From: Calidifonticultor sp964387355
GTDB lineage: Bacteria; Actinomycetota; Humimicrobiia; Humimicrobiales; Humimicrobiaceae
NCBI GenBank assembly: GCA_964387355.1
Contig: CAYLWJ010000065.1
Span: 1 to 28,612 of the forward strand
Length of the DNA: 28,612 nucleotides
Direction: 5' to 3'
Shown here: positions 8,424-16,811 of the stretch, in pieces
Numbering within the stretch: the first letter of the stretch is position 1
How the letters are laid out: each line of letters opens with the position of its first letter
Notes under the pieces: model-generated
What the model was told of the DNA's origin: nothing
Databases searched by the model: none
The model's input: only the letters and a program-made list of their open reading frames with translations
Translations under genes and position numbers: made by a program

Positions 8424-8629
8424 AATTTCGTGATGAAAAGTAAAATAAAAGATATGGCCTTCTATTTCAAAAACATGCTAACTTTTTCCCAGCGAGAAAA
8501 AGCTAGCTCTGTATCAGGCTTTAGCTCTCCTCTTTAAAGAGGAACCATGCCTGCTTTAAGCCTTTGAAAGGTTTTTTCAATAGAAAGCCATATCCATTAA
8601 ACTTAACTTTAATTGTTATCACGAAAATT
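8424..8629. repeat. Outer inverted repeat enclosing the structured element
   Basis: TTTCGTGAT at 8426-8434 and ATCACGAAA at 8618-8626 form a perfect 9-bp inverted repeat, with partly matching A/T flanks beyond. Between them lies the structured RNA candidate. The pair could be an outermost helix of a longer transcript or terminal inverted repeats of a miniature mobile element. No target-site duplication is convincing in this A/T-rich DNA, and no second copy occurs in the window. Confidence 0.5.
8437..8594 (-). ncRNA. Structured non-coding RNA candidate, minus strand
   Basis: Between two plus-strand genes, the minus strand can fold into a compact RNA. Closing helix: 8594-8579 with 8466-8451, 16 consecutive pairs including one G-U. 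Then a tandem G-A/A-G step (8578-8577 with 8468-8467) and six more pairs (8576-8571 with 8474-8469). The junction carries a hairpin at 8507-8477 (14 pairs, two G-U, three-base loop) and a branched arm at 8563-8516 capped by a UUAA loop. The closing helix is followed at once by a U-rich tract (UUUUAUUUU), as in an intrinsic terminator. On the plus strand the three G-U pairs become C-A or A-C mismatches and the tandem G-A becomes U-C mismatches, which fixes the orientation. I do not recognise it as 6S, SRP, tmRNA, RNase P or a known riboswitch. No clear promoter is visible. Confidence 0.65.
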
Positions 8630-8704
8630 TAGATTTAAAAATATAAAAGGTTTAATTTATATAAATAAATATTAATATTTTAGAAAAATACAATTAATTT
8701 CAAT

Positions 8705-9679
8705 ATGGCGTATAATACAAAATTAATAGTAAAAGTATCAAGGCTTTACTACAAAGATGGATTGACACAGGATGAAATTGCTGAAAAATTAAAAATTTCA
8801 AAATACCAAGTAAACAGAATTTTAAAAAAAGCCTTATCATTAGGTATTGTTAAAATTACAATTATTGATCCTTCGTCAAGTATATCTGTTTTTGAAGAGA
8901 AACTTGAAAAAACTTTTGGACTTAAGAGAGCAATAGTAGTTGAAAATTTTGGTCTATCTGATATTGAACTTAAAGCCAAACTTGGTATGGCTGCAGCAGA
9001 ATACTTATTGGAAATTATAAAAGATAATGACGTAATTGGCGTTTCTTGGGGAACTACTATAAATGAAGTAATTAATCATCTTCCAGAAAAAATTAATAAA
9101 AATGTTGAAGTTGTTCAAGTAACTGGTGGCAGCCATCAGCTTTCAATAGATCTTAATTGTCATGATATAACTACTAGGCTTGCAAAAAAATTTGGAAAAG
9201 AGCCTCATTTGTTATTTGCACCTGCTATTCTTGATTCAAAGGATTTGCTTTCAGCTTTAATGGAAGAAAAATCTATTAAAAGTACCTTTGATTATTTTAA
9301 GAAAGTTACAATTGCACTTGTTGGTATTGGAGCAATTTATCCTAAAGTAATTTCTACACTTATAAATACTGGCCATATAAGTAAACAAGATTTTGAATCA
9401 TTAAAAGCAAACAATGCTGTCGGTGACGTATTTTCTCATTTTTTTGATATTGACGGCAATATTTGTGATTCAACATTAACAGGAAGAATTGTGTCTATGC
9501 CGGTTGATGTATTAAAAAAAGTACCTTATATTATTGGAGTAGCAGGCGGTAAATTAAAGGCAGAGGCAATTTTAGGCGCACTTCGTGGAAAATATATTAA
9601 TATTCTTATAACTGACGATACAGCCGCACAAAAAGTACTTAAACTTCATTTAAAAACATTTAAGGAATTCAAAAATTGA
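8705..9679 (+). CDS. SorC-family sugar-binding transcriptional regulator
   Basis: This 324-residue protein has an N-terminal helix-turn-helix (residues about 13-45: YYKDGLTQDEIAEKLKISKYQVNRILKKA, with recognition helix near KYQVNRIL). It is followed by the SorC effector domain, which is related to phosphosugar isomerase-type folds, with GVSWGTTINEV, ALVGIGAIYPK, VGDVFSHFFDIDG and GVAGGKLKAEAILGALRGKYINILITDD. Members bind a sugar or sugar phosphate and control the adjacent catabolic operon. It follows the aldo/keto reductase, transketolase and RpiB-like genes and most likely regulates them, probably sensing their substrate or an intermediate. No good Shine-Dalgarno precedes the ATG. It converges with the GT2 gene downstream. 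Confidence 0.92.
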   Translation: MAYNTKLIVKVSRLYYKDGLTQDEIAEKLKISKYQVNRILKKALSLGIVKITIIDPSSSISVFEEKLEKTFGLKRAIVVENFGLSDIELKAKLGMAAAEYLLEIIKDNDVIGVSWGTTINEVINHLPEKINKNVEVVQVTGGSHQLSIDLNCHDITTRLAKKFGKEPHLLFAPAILDSKDLLSALMEEKSIKSTFDYFKKVTIALVGIGAIYPKVISTLINTGHISKQDFESLKANNAVGDVFSHFFDIDGNICDSTLTGRIVSMPVDVLKKVPYIIGVAGGKLKAEAILGALRGKYINILITDDTAAQKVLKLHLKTFKEFKN

Positions 9680-9760
9680 AGAACTGAAGAATTCAAGAAT
9701 AAAAATGATTAGCAAAAATAAATAGAAAAAAGTAAAAAATAACTATAAAAAATAAATAAA

Positions 9761-11191
9761 TTAAATCAATTTTTTGTTTTTGTACTCATCCCATCTTTTA
9801 ATAAGGTATCCTTTAAGTCTTTCAAAAACCCCTGCGTTTCCTTCTACAACTGCATCAGCTATTTCATCATCAAAGTACTCAGCTTCTTTTATAAATGAAA
9901 AAGTTCTTATGAAATATAAAGGTGTAAGCGATTCAAGGATTTTTTCTTTTTCATTATTTTCTGAAAAATTATAAGCACAAATGTAATCGTAAACAATCTT
10001 TGCCCAAAGCTGTACAGGAATAACTAAATTATTTTTCCCATAGCTTTTTTCGTCAATAATGTTTTGGGATATATTTTGAGATACTTTTTGAGATATATAA
10101 TCTATATTATCTATATTATCTTCAGATGTGTTAATAAAACTCATAAATTCTTCAAATGTTTCATTGCTTAAAATTTTTTGCCATAAACCTAGGTAATTTT
10201 CTTTACCTTTGAAAAATATTTCTAACATATTGCTTACATTGACTTCAATTTTTTCAACCTGATGAAATTGAAAATCTCCAAAAATAAAACCTTGATTGCT
10301 TTTAATTATTTTTTTCCATTTATATGAATAGTACCCAGCTAACTCAAACATGGTTCCAATTACTTCTTTAAACATGTTAGCTAGGTGAAGTCCCGGGTCC
10401 TTATGTTCATGTTCTTTTACCCCAAGAACGCTTTGACATACTCTAAATCCTTCGTTTAATGCGATAGTTGTCATCCAAATATCTATACCAAATTTATAAA
10501 TATAAGGTATTTCATCCCAATGTTTCTTTTGTAAAAATACTTGTAACGCCCCGTTAGAAAATGCAAAGTCTCCACCAATTGGCTGTCTTAAGCGAAGTCC
10601 ATATAGAGATCTTGTTACTGGATATACTATTGCATTTGTAATTGTTGCATCGTGTTTGTCTCTTACATAATATGGAGTTGTATAGCCATACCCTAAATTT
10701 AAAACTGGCTCGACTAAATTATAACACCATTCTTCTGATATACTTTTTGTGTCTGAATCTGAAACTACCACAACTTTGGCATCTAAAAAACGCGCAATTT
10801 CAAATATTGTTTTAAAAGCTGAACCTTTTCCTGGTATACCCTTGTAAATTGTTGTAGCAATATTTATCTTATTTTTATCAGAAGTATTCTTATGAATATT
10901 TTCATTTGCAATACTTTGAACGATTTCCCTTGTTTTGTCTATTGAGCCACCATCAGAATTAACAATTAAACAGCTTAAATCAGGATAATATTTTTTCATT
11001 CCTTTTAAGTAACTAGTAATAACTTTTCCTATAGTACTTTCATTATTAAAACTTGGAATGCCTATTACTATGTCAGTTTTCTTTATTTTTTTTAATAAAC
11101 TTACAGTATGTTCATCCATATAGTCTTCTAATTCTTTTTCAATAAAGTATTTGGAAGCTGAAACTTTAATTTCATTTTTATTCTGGATCAT
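9761..11191 (-). CDS. Family 2-type glycosyltransferase in the gpgS cluster
   Basis: This 476-residue cytoplasmic protein has an N-terminal GT-A fold: IVIGIPSFNNESTIGKVI near residue 41, LIVNSDGGSIDKT at 75-87, IPGKGSAFKT at 119-128 and the metal/nucleotide-sugar DSD motif at 145-147. YVRDKHDATITNAIVYPVTRSLYG and QPIGGDFAFSNGA resemble the acceptor region of GpgS-like enzymes. The last about 200 residues are family-specific. It is third in a minus-strand run after a GT4 gene and gpgS (47 bp gap), so it probably acts in the same pathway. A mannosylglucosyl-3-phosphoglycerate synthase (MggA-like) role, as in Petrotoga, is one possibility, not shown. The start has AGGTGG about ten bases upstream. 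Confidence 0.8.
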   Translation of the reverse strand: MIQNKNEIKVSASKYFIEKELEDYMDEHTVSLLKKIKKTDIVIGIPSFNNESTIGKVITSYLKGMKKYYPDLSCLIVNSDGGSIDKTREIVQSIANENIHKNTSDKNKINIATTIYKGIPGKGSAFKTIFEIARFLDAKVVVVSDSDTKSISEEWCYNLVEPVLNLGYGYTTPYYVRDKHDATITNAIVYPVTRSLYGLRLRQPIGGDFAFSNGALQVFLQKKHWDEIPYIYKFGIDIWMTTIALNEGFRVCQSVLGVKEHEHKDPGLHLANMFKEVIGTMFELAGYYSYKWKKIIKSNQGFIFGDFQFHQVEKIEVNVSNMLEIFFKGKENYLGLWQKILSNETFEEFMSFINTSEDNIDNIDYISQKVSQNISQNIIDEKSYGKNNLVIPVQLWAKIVYDYICAYNFSENNEKEKILESLTPLYFIRTFSFIKEAEYFDDEIADAVVEGNAGVFERLKGYLIKRWDEYKNKKLI

Positions 11192-11238
11192 ATAAAAACA
11201 CCACCTATTATATCCCTAATATAGTAATCATTATATTT

Positions 11239-12234
11239 CTAGGTTATTTTTTTGCTTGGTATATTTTCTGTAAATGTGTTTTTTAAAATATATTCTTTAA
11301 CTTCAATCATTGGAGGTCTTGATTTTTCTATAATTTTTACTGGGGTAATTATATATTCTTTATTAATATAATCAACTTTTCTAAATATCTTGTTTAATTC
11401 TCCAACTAAAATTAATTTATTATACTGTTGAAGTTTTTGAAAAATTGCTTGTAAAATACCAAAAGACATTTTTGATAGAGAAGAAATTGGCTGATTTCTA
11501 TGAATCCTTCTTAATACATCTACTTGTGCTATTGCCTCAAGTCCCATTTTTTCATAAATATCAATTAATAAACCAATTTCAACACCATAACCTGTAAAGA
11601 ACGGAAGTTGTTCAAAAAGACTTCGTCTTCCAGCATATTCTCCTGCTAAAGGCTGAAAAATCATGCTAAGTTGTGGGTAAAACAAGTTTAATATTGGCTT
11701 GACTAAAATTTCTGTAACTCTACCGCCTTCTTCTTTAATATAGGAATGGTGAACTTTTAGCGGTCTTCTATAAAATGCTTTTACAAAATTAATTTTATCA
11801 TTTTCTATTAATGGGCCTAAAATCCCATAAATAAATCTTGAATTAAAATTTTCAATATCAGCATCACACCATACGATTAAATCGCCTTTTGTAATAAAAA
11901 TACTTTTCCACAGTGCTTCTCCTTTGCCTTTAAAAGTTCCGTAATTTTTTAAGATATTTTTATGCTTGATGAACTTAAAGACAGAAGATTTTACAATCTC
12001 ATGAGTTAAATCTGTTGAATCAGAGTCAATAACAAAAACTTCATCAACCAAACCTGTTTTGTATAAATCTCTTTCTACTACTTTTAAAATGGAACCAATT
12101 GTTTTAGCTTCATTTAATGTAGGGAAACATAAGCTTATAGTAAGCCCTTTTTTGTTTTTTAAATTTAATAATTTCTCAACGTTAAATTGTGAATAATGAA
12201 AGGTGTTTTTTTTATACCATTCTTTTATATCCAT
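11239..12234 (-). CDS. gpgS: Glucosyl-3-phosphoglycerate synthase
   Basis: The 331-residue protein closely matches the GT81 GpgS family across its length: SLCFPTLNEAKTIGSI at 34-49, GLVDEVFVIDSDSTD at 61-75, FKGKGEALWKS at 101-111, the CDADIENF metal-binding DxD at 124-126, FYRRPL and EEGGRVTEILVKPILNLFYP (acceptor site), and QPLAGEYAGRRSLFEQLPFFTGYGVEI. GpgS transfers glucose from a nucleotide sugar to D-3-phosphoglycerate, the first step to glucosylglycerate (a compatible solute) or, in mycobacteria, methylglucose lipopolysaccharide. I chose the ATG at 12234 because AAGAGG lies eight bases upstream; a GTG three codons earlier overlaps that site. The phosphatase GpgP is not in the window. 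Confidence 0.9.
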   Translation of the reverse strand: MDIKEWYKKNTFHYSQFNVEKLLNLKNKKGLTISLCFPTLNEAKTIGSILKVVERDLYKTGLVDEVFVIDSDSTDLTHEIVKSSVFKFIKHKNILKNYGTFKGKGEALWKSIFITKGDLIVWCDADIENFNSRFIYGILGPLIENDKINFVKAFYRRPLKVHHSYIKEEGGRVTEILVKPILNLFYPQLSMIFQPLAGEYAGRRSLFEQLPFFTGYGVEIGLLIDIYEKMGLEAIAQVDVLRRIHRNQPISSLSKMSFGILQAIFQKLQQYNKLILVGELNKIFRKVDYINKEYIITPVKIIEKSRPPMIEVKEYILKNTFTENIPSKKIT

Positions 12235-12250
12235 AAGTCTCACCTCTTAA

Positions 12251-12325
12251 TATATTAATATTAACTTATATATAAGAATAGCAGGGCGGGGTCAACCCTG
12301 CTATATTAATATTAACTTATATATA
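12251..12325. repeat. 24-bp direct repeats flanking a GC-rich hairpin
   Basis: An identical 24-bp A/T sequence occurs at 12251-12274 and 12302-12325. Between the copies is an unusually GC-rich stem-loop: AGCAGGG at 12279-12285 pairs with CCCTGCT at 12296-12302. It lies between the GT4 gene and gpgS on their shared minus-strand transcript. It may be an attenuator, a processing site or a small inserted element flanked by a duplicated target. No T run follows on the minus strand. Confidence 0.7.
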
Positions 12326-12329
12326 TTAA

Positions 12330-13625
12330 TTAATGTGTTAATATTTTTGTGTTATTAACGATTTTTGAAAAAATAATATTTTTAAGATTTTCAAGTAATG
12401 TTTCAAAAGAATAATATTTCTTTGCAATTTTATAGTTTTTATCTACCATTTTCTTTCTATATGATGTGTCTGTTAAAACTTTAAATATTTTATTTGTTGT
12501 GTCAGCTTTAATTACCTTGTCAAAAACTATAAAATCAAAATCTTTTTCTAAAAAATCTTTTAAAACTGGATAGTTGTTAACAAATAAAGGCTTTTTAAAT
12601 GCAGCCGCTTCTAAGACAGGATTGCCAAAACCTTCTATATCACTGGGAAGTGTGACTAAGTCACAAGCACAAAATAAGCTATAAATATCGAAATATTTAA
12701 AAAACTTTATTATTTTTATATTTGGATATTTTTTATTTTTATGATCAAAAGAGTTGCATAATATTAAATTAACCCTTTTTTTAGCAGAATATTCAATAAG
12801 TTCATAGAAATAGTCCATTTCAAATTTTTCATATATTCCGCTTATGATTAGTTTAATTTTTAAATTATATTCAAACGATAATTTTTCAATTAAGTCTATT
12901 GTTCTTTCTATATTTTTTCTTCTTATTATTCTGGTTGGTTGAAGAAATAATAATTCCTCTTGTGTTATCCCTAAAAAACTTTTAATTTGTTTTATTTTAT
13001 TATCATCCTGATATTCAGGATATTTGGTAATTTTAAAATCAAAAACATTTGGAATTAAATATGCTAAAATCGCTTTTTTATTAAAAAGAGATTCTTTTGC
13101 AATACTATTTATAACAACATGGCTTATTGTTTTATAATCTGGTGGAAAATAATTATTTAATATATCATTAATTTTAGAATTATTAATATTTAAAAATTCT
13201 CTTCTTTCCCAGAAAAAATCATGATGTCTTGTAATTGTTTTAACATTATTTTCTATTATAAGTTCAGTTAAAGCTATGGCCAAAGGAATATTTAAAGGCA
13301 GCGATAATGCGTTTTCTATACTAAAGTAATTTATATTTTCTTTTTTTATTATATACTCAATTTTTTGTTTAATTATGTTTTTTAATTCTTCAATTTTATT
13401 AATTTCAATATTAACTAATTTATTTCTTATTTCCTCAATTTCAGGATGATTAAAGTCAAGTTCCTTAATTACATAATGTGTATAACTTTGTTTTTTTATA
13501 AAACTACCTGCAATAAGAATTGGTTCAATATTTAATTTATTAAAAGCTTGTGCCCATTTGTTAGCTTCAATTGATACACCATCTACACCGCCAAGCCTAG
13601 TTGAAATTATGGCTATTTTTTCCAA
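12330..13625 (-). CDS. GT4-type glycosyltransferase
   Basis: This 431-residue GT-B fold protein has an N-terminal acceptor half starting AIISTRLGGVDGVSIEANKWA and a C-terminal nucleotide-sugar half with LFLQPTRIIRRKNIERTID and the GT4 signature SDIEGFGNPVLEAAAFKKP (EX7E glutamates present). The RLGGVDGVSIEA beginning is typical of GT4 enzymes found near GpgS, including mannosylglucosylglycerate synthases. With gpgS 95 bp downstream, a role in extending glucosylglycerate with mannose is a reasonable inference, but the sugar donor cannot be read. The gene starts with TTG at 13625, nine bases after AAAGGAGG. Its coding sequence is especially A/T-biased, giving many Ile, Lys and Asn residues. Confidence 0.8.
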   Translation of the reverse strand: MEKIAIISTRLGGVDGVSIEANKWAQAFNKLNIEPILIAGSFIKKQSYTHYVIKELDFNHPEIEEIRNKLVNIEINKIEELKNIIKQKIEYIIKKENINYFSIENALSLPLNIPLAIALTELIIENNVKTITRHHDFFWERREFLNINNSKINDILNNYFPPDYKTISHVVINSIAKESLFNKKAILAYLIPNVFDFKITKYPEYQDDNKIKQIKSFLGITQEELLFLQPTRIIRRKNIERTIDLIEKLSFEYNLKIKLIISGIYEKFEMDYFYELIEYSAKKRVNLILCNSFDHKNKKYPNIKIIKFFKYFDIYSLFCACDLVTLPSDIEGFGNPVLEAAAFKKPLFVNNYPVLKDFLEKDFDFIVFDKVIKADTTNKIFKVLTDTSYRKKMVDKNYKIAKKYYSFETLLENLKNIIFSKIVNNTKILTH

Positions 13626-14001
13626 TCTCTTTAGCCTCCTTTCGTTTAGGCTTTATCAGGCTTTAATATACTTCAAATTTTTTATTAAATTTTTTTATTA
13701 TTTATATAGCCTTGTTAATTTTTAAAGTTTTTTGCATAGATATGAAAGTTTAGGCTTTTTAAATTAGCGCTAAAAGCCAAAAACTAAAAGCGAATTATTG
13801 TAAAAAAGGAAACAAAAATAAGTAAAAAGTTTAAATTAAGTAAAAAGTATAAATATATAATTTTTTATATAATTTTTTTAAGTATTTTTATGTAGTAATA
13901 AATCTAATATTATTATTATATAAAAATATTTATTTTACAAGATTTATTTTAAAAGAATTGATTAATTGTTAAAATTATATACAAGAGTAACGGTAAGAAT
14001 T
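13626..14001. other. Divergent intergenic region
   Basis: No gene is visible between the divergent glycosyltransferase genes. Direct repeats of AGGCTTTA occur near 13648 and 13661. A stem-loop at 13753-13778 pairs GGCTTTT with AAAAGCC around a loop containing the palindrome TTAGCGCTAA; the same palindrome forms part of the terminator at 20676-20716. The remainder is A/T-rich with several TATAAT-like sequences; no single promoter stands out. Confidence 0.45.
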
Positions 14002-15234
14002 ATGGGCGAGAAAAAACCAATAGTTTTAATTTCAAGTTATCCTCCGCGATTGTGTGGAATTGCAACTTTTACAGAAGAAGCAAGAGAATTTATTCAAAAA
14101 GTTAATAAGGATAGAGAAGTTTTAGTAATTTCACATACTGATGGTTGTGGCAAAGGAGTATTTCCCTTAATAGACAATAAAAAACTTTTATGGTGGAAAC
14201 CAGTTGCTGAAAAAGTAAAAAAATTAAATCCTTATGTTGTCCATATCCAGCATGAATATGGACTTTATGAGTATGTAGATAGTAGGGGAATAGGTGATAG
14301 AAATAGTGGTTTTTTAGAACTCTTAGGTGCAATTAGTGAATTTCCAATTGTAGTTGAACCACATACTGTACATGGTCGTCTAAAGTCTCATGAAGAAGAA
14401 TTCATATTTAGACTCTGTGAGAACTCTGATATAGTAATTTTTAAAAATGATTATTTAAAGTGGAGGCTAAATTGGATATTTACACAGAAAAAATGGAAAC
14501 TTCCAAAAAATATAATGATTATACCTCATGGGGCAAGACCTGATATGCATTGGGATAAAAAAGATATACCTAAATTAAAAAAACAGCTTGGATTGGATAA
14601 AATTAAGCATTTAGGTCAAAATCTTGTTGGTTTGGTTGGTTGGATTCAGGCAAACAAGAGATGGGATATTTTGACTTCAATGTGGGAAGAAATATCAGAA
14701 GAAATTAAAAATAGAACGGGTCAAAGTTGGGATTTGCTTGCAGGCGGAATTTTAAGAGACGATGCACATTTACAGGATTATATTAAATATAAAGAAGGAT
14801 TAGCACTACTTGAACAAAAAGGTCTTGCTCATTACTATGAATTTATTCCAAGAGGAAAAATATTTTATAAAGTTATGGCTGTTTGTGATTTTATTGTTTT
14901 ACCAACAGTTGATGAAACTCAATCAGGCACTCTTGCACGCATTATTGCTTTAAATAAGCCATTTATAACAACTGCACCTCTTGAAGGTTTAACAGCCCAA
15001 ACATTGGAAAGCGAAGGCGGTTTATTATTTACAAATAAAAAAATGTTAAAGGAAAAGGTTATAAGACTTGCATGTGATGAGAAACTCCGTGAGGAGCTTT
15101 CTTGCAATTTAAAAAAATATCTAAAAAATGTTGTTTCTTGGGAGGTTATTGCAGAAAAGTATAATGAAGCTTATAGACTGGCACGCAATCACAAATTAAA
15201 AGGTATAGAAATTGATATACCACCTGAATTTTAA
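14002..15234 (+). CDS. GT4-like glycosyltransferase
   Basis: This protein has 410 residues from the ATG at 14002, which puts IVLISSYPPRLCGIATF at the N-terminus as in homologues. A TTG 12 codons upstream has no better ribosome site. The GT-B fold shows VVHIQHEYGLYEY, VVEPHTVHG and IPHGARPDMHW in the acceptor half, and LVGLVGWIQANKRWDIL and LPTVDETQSGTLARIIALNKPF in the donor half. The usual GT4 EX7E motif is not intact here (DETQSGTLARI). It shares the PPxxCGIAT start and QSG donor motif with the convergent gene at 15375-16526; the two look like diverged paralogues. Substrates are unknown; being beside the gpgS group suggests glycoside solute or surface glycan synthesis. Confidence 0.8.
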   Translation: MGEKKPIVLISSYPPRLCGIATFTEEAREFIQKVNKDREVLVISHTDGCGKGVFPLIDNKKLLWWKPVAEKVKKLNPYVVHIQHEYGLYEYVDSRGIGDRNSGFLELLGAISEFPIVVEPHTVHGRLKSHEEEFIFRLCENSDIVIFKNDYLKWRLNWIFTQKKWKLPKNIMIIPHGARPDMHWDKKDIPKLKKQLGLDKIKHLGQNLVGLVGWIQANKRWDILTSMWEEISEEIKNRTGQSWDLLAGGILRDDAHLQDYIKYKEGLALLEQKGLAHYYEFIPRGKIFYKVMAVCDFIVLPTVDETQSGTLARIIALNKPFITTAPLEGLTAQTLESEGGLLFTNKKMLKEKVIRLACDEKLREELSCNLKKYLKNVVSWEVIAEKYNEAYRLARNHKLKGIEIDIPPEF

Positions 15235-15355
15235 TTTTAAATCTGACAAATTAAATTCCGAATTGTTTATTTTCTAAGTAACAAAATTATTAATAATAAA
15301 AATTAATATATGCTTTCAAATTTTTTAAAAAAGTTTCGTTAAAATGTCTGGTAGA

Positions 15356-15370
15356 AAATAGCTTATTTTA
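15356..15370. terminator. Weak A/T stem between convergent glycosyltransferases
   Basis: AAAATA and TATTTT pair around a three-base loop in the 140-bp gap between convergent genes. It is a low-stability candidate only. Confidence 0.2.
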
Positions 15371-15374
15371 GTTG

Positions 15375-16526
15375 TTAATTTATTTTATTGGATTTGTTTA
15401 TTGTATTTATATAAATCTCATAAGTTTTTTTAGCGATAATATCCCAAGTAAGATTTTCATTTACAAATTTTAAAGCATTTAAAGATAAAGTCCTTTTTAA
15501 CTTTTTATTAGTTAAAACATTTATAATATTTTGAATGAATTCATCTTCATTTTTGCAAGGAAATCCAATTTCAGCTTTTTTAAATGTTTCTGTAAATACT
15601 TTTAAGTCTGAGGTAATGATTGGTATTCCATAGGCAAGAAAATGTGCCATAACACCACTCTGTGCAGTAACTTTGTATGGCATGACTGCAACATCTGCAC
15701 AACAGACTATTTCATCATACTCTTCTTGAGAAAAATGTCCTTTTATAAAAATTATATTTTCTTTTGCTTCAGATTCATTTATAAGCTCAATTAAATAATT
15801 CATGTATTCTAAATTTTCACCTATCCTAGCATCGCCAGCTATCAAAAGTATGGCTTCAGGAACTATTTTATTTATTTTTGGAAAGATTTTTATTATTTGT
15901 TCAAAATTTTTGCTTGGTCTAAAAAAGCCCATAAGCAATATGATTTTTTTATCTTTAATGTTGAATTTTTTTTCAATTGCTTTGTTGGAAATAATTTTTT
16001 CTCTTGCATCTTTAATGAAATTTACTCTTCTTACACCATGAGGAATTACATAAATTTTTTCAAAATTGTCAATATTTATAATATTATTTTTTATACTATC
16101 TTTTTGATATTCTTCGTGAACTATTATGCTGTCAGCTGCTCTGATTATAGCTTCAGTGACTATTTTGTTATCCCAGGTAAAGCTTTCATATACAGTATGT
16201 AGTGTAACAACGACTGGAATTCTAGACAATTTGAACTTATATAACAAAGGTATTACATTAACACCTTTATGTTGACCAAATAGACCAAATTCATGTTGAA
16301 TATGGACTATTTCAGGATGAATTTTATTTACTGTTTGAAATATTTTATGCGCTAAATCAGGGTCTTGACTATCATACACATTAAATACATTTTCTCCTTT
16401 TGCACCATACTCACTAATAATATATAAATTTTTAACATATTTTTTTAATTCTGTAACTAAATATGATGAATATGTTGCAATCCCGCACTCTTGCGGTGGG
16501 TAAGTAGTTACTAGGCATGTCCTCAT
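15375..16526 (-). CDS. GT4-like glycosyltransferase
   Basis: This 383-residue GT-B protein starts MRTCLVTTYPPQECGIATYSS, then has IVHIQHEFGLFGQHKGVNVIP, VVVTLHTVYESF and IPHGVRRV. The donor half has ILLMGFFRPSKNFEQIIKIF, LLIAGDARIG and VMPYKVTAQSGVMAHFLAYGIPIIT. As in the gene at 14002, a QSG element replaces the classical EX7E pair, so the two form one subfamily, probably retaining or inverting sugar transfer from a nucleotide donor in the cytoplasm. The ATG has AAGGAGA nine bases upstream. The two paralogues converge tail to tail, suggesting two steps of one pathway. The exact product is unknown. Confidence 0.82.
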   Translation of the reverse strand: MRTCLVTTYPPQECGIATYSSYLVTELKKYVKNLYIISEYGAKGENVFNVYDSQDPDLAHKIFQTVNKIHPEIVHIQHEFGLFGQHKGVNVIPLLYKFKLSRIPVVVTLHTVYESFTWDNKIVTEAIIRAADSIIVHEEYQKDSIKNNIINIDNFEKIYVIPHGVRRVNFIKDAREKIISNKAIEKKFNIKDKKIILLMGFFRPSKNFEQIIKIFPKINKIVPEAILLIAGDARIGENLEYMNYLIELINESEAKENIIFIKGHFSQEEYDEIVCCADVAVMPYKVTAQSGVMAHFLAYGIPIITSDLKVFTETFKKAEIGFPCKNEDEFIQNIINVLTNKKLKRTLSLNALKFVNENLTWDIIAKKTYEIYINTINKSNKIN

Positions 16527-16811
16527 GTTAGTTTTCTCCTTGTAATAGTAGTTTCTTTTTTACTTTGATAACGTAAATTTGGCAATTTAAATAATTTAAA
16601 TAACTTAAATAATTGGAATAATTACTATAGTTAGCATAACTACTATAAATAATTGGCATAATTGACATAACTAGCAAATATAAAAGAACAAACATAAAAA
16701 AATTAATATAAGAAGACTTTAAAATAAAAAATGTATATTTATTGTTTATTGTTAGTAAAAAAATCTTTATTTATTATATACTATAGGGTTATATTTAGTA
16801 AATTTTTAATG

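Noticed and set aside
8437..8594. 6S RNA, SRP RNA or a riboswitch for the SorC gene
   Set aside because: The fold is on the strand opposite to both neighbouring genes, has a multibranch junction instead of the 6S central bubble, and lacks the conserved SRP loop. A riboswitch for SorC would have to be on the plus strand, where the helices are poorer.
8424..8629. Remnant of an insertion sequence
   Set aside because: There are inverted repeats but no transposase fragment, and no convincing target duplication can be told apart from the A/T background; retained only as an alternative for the RNA element.
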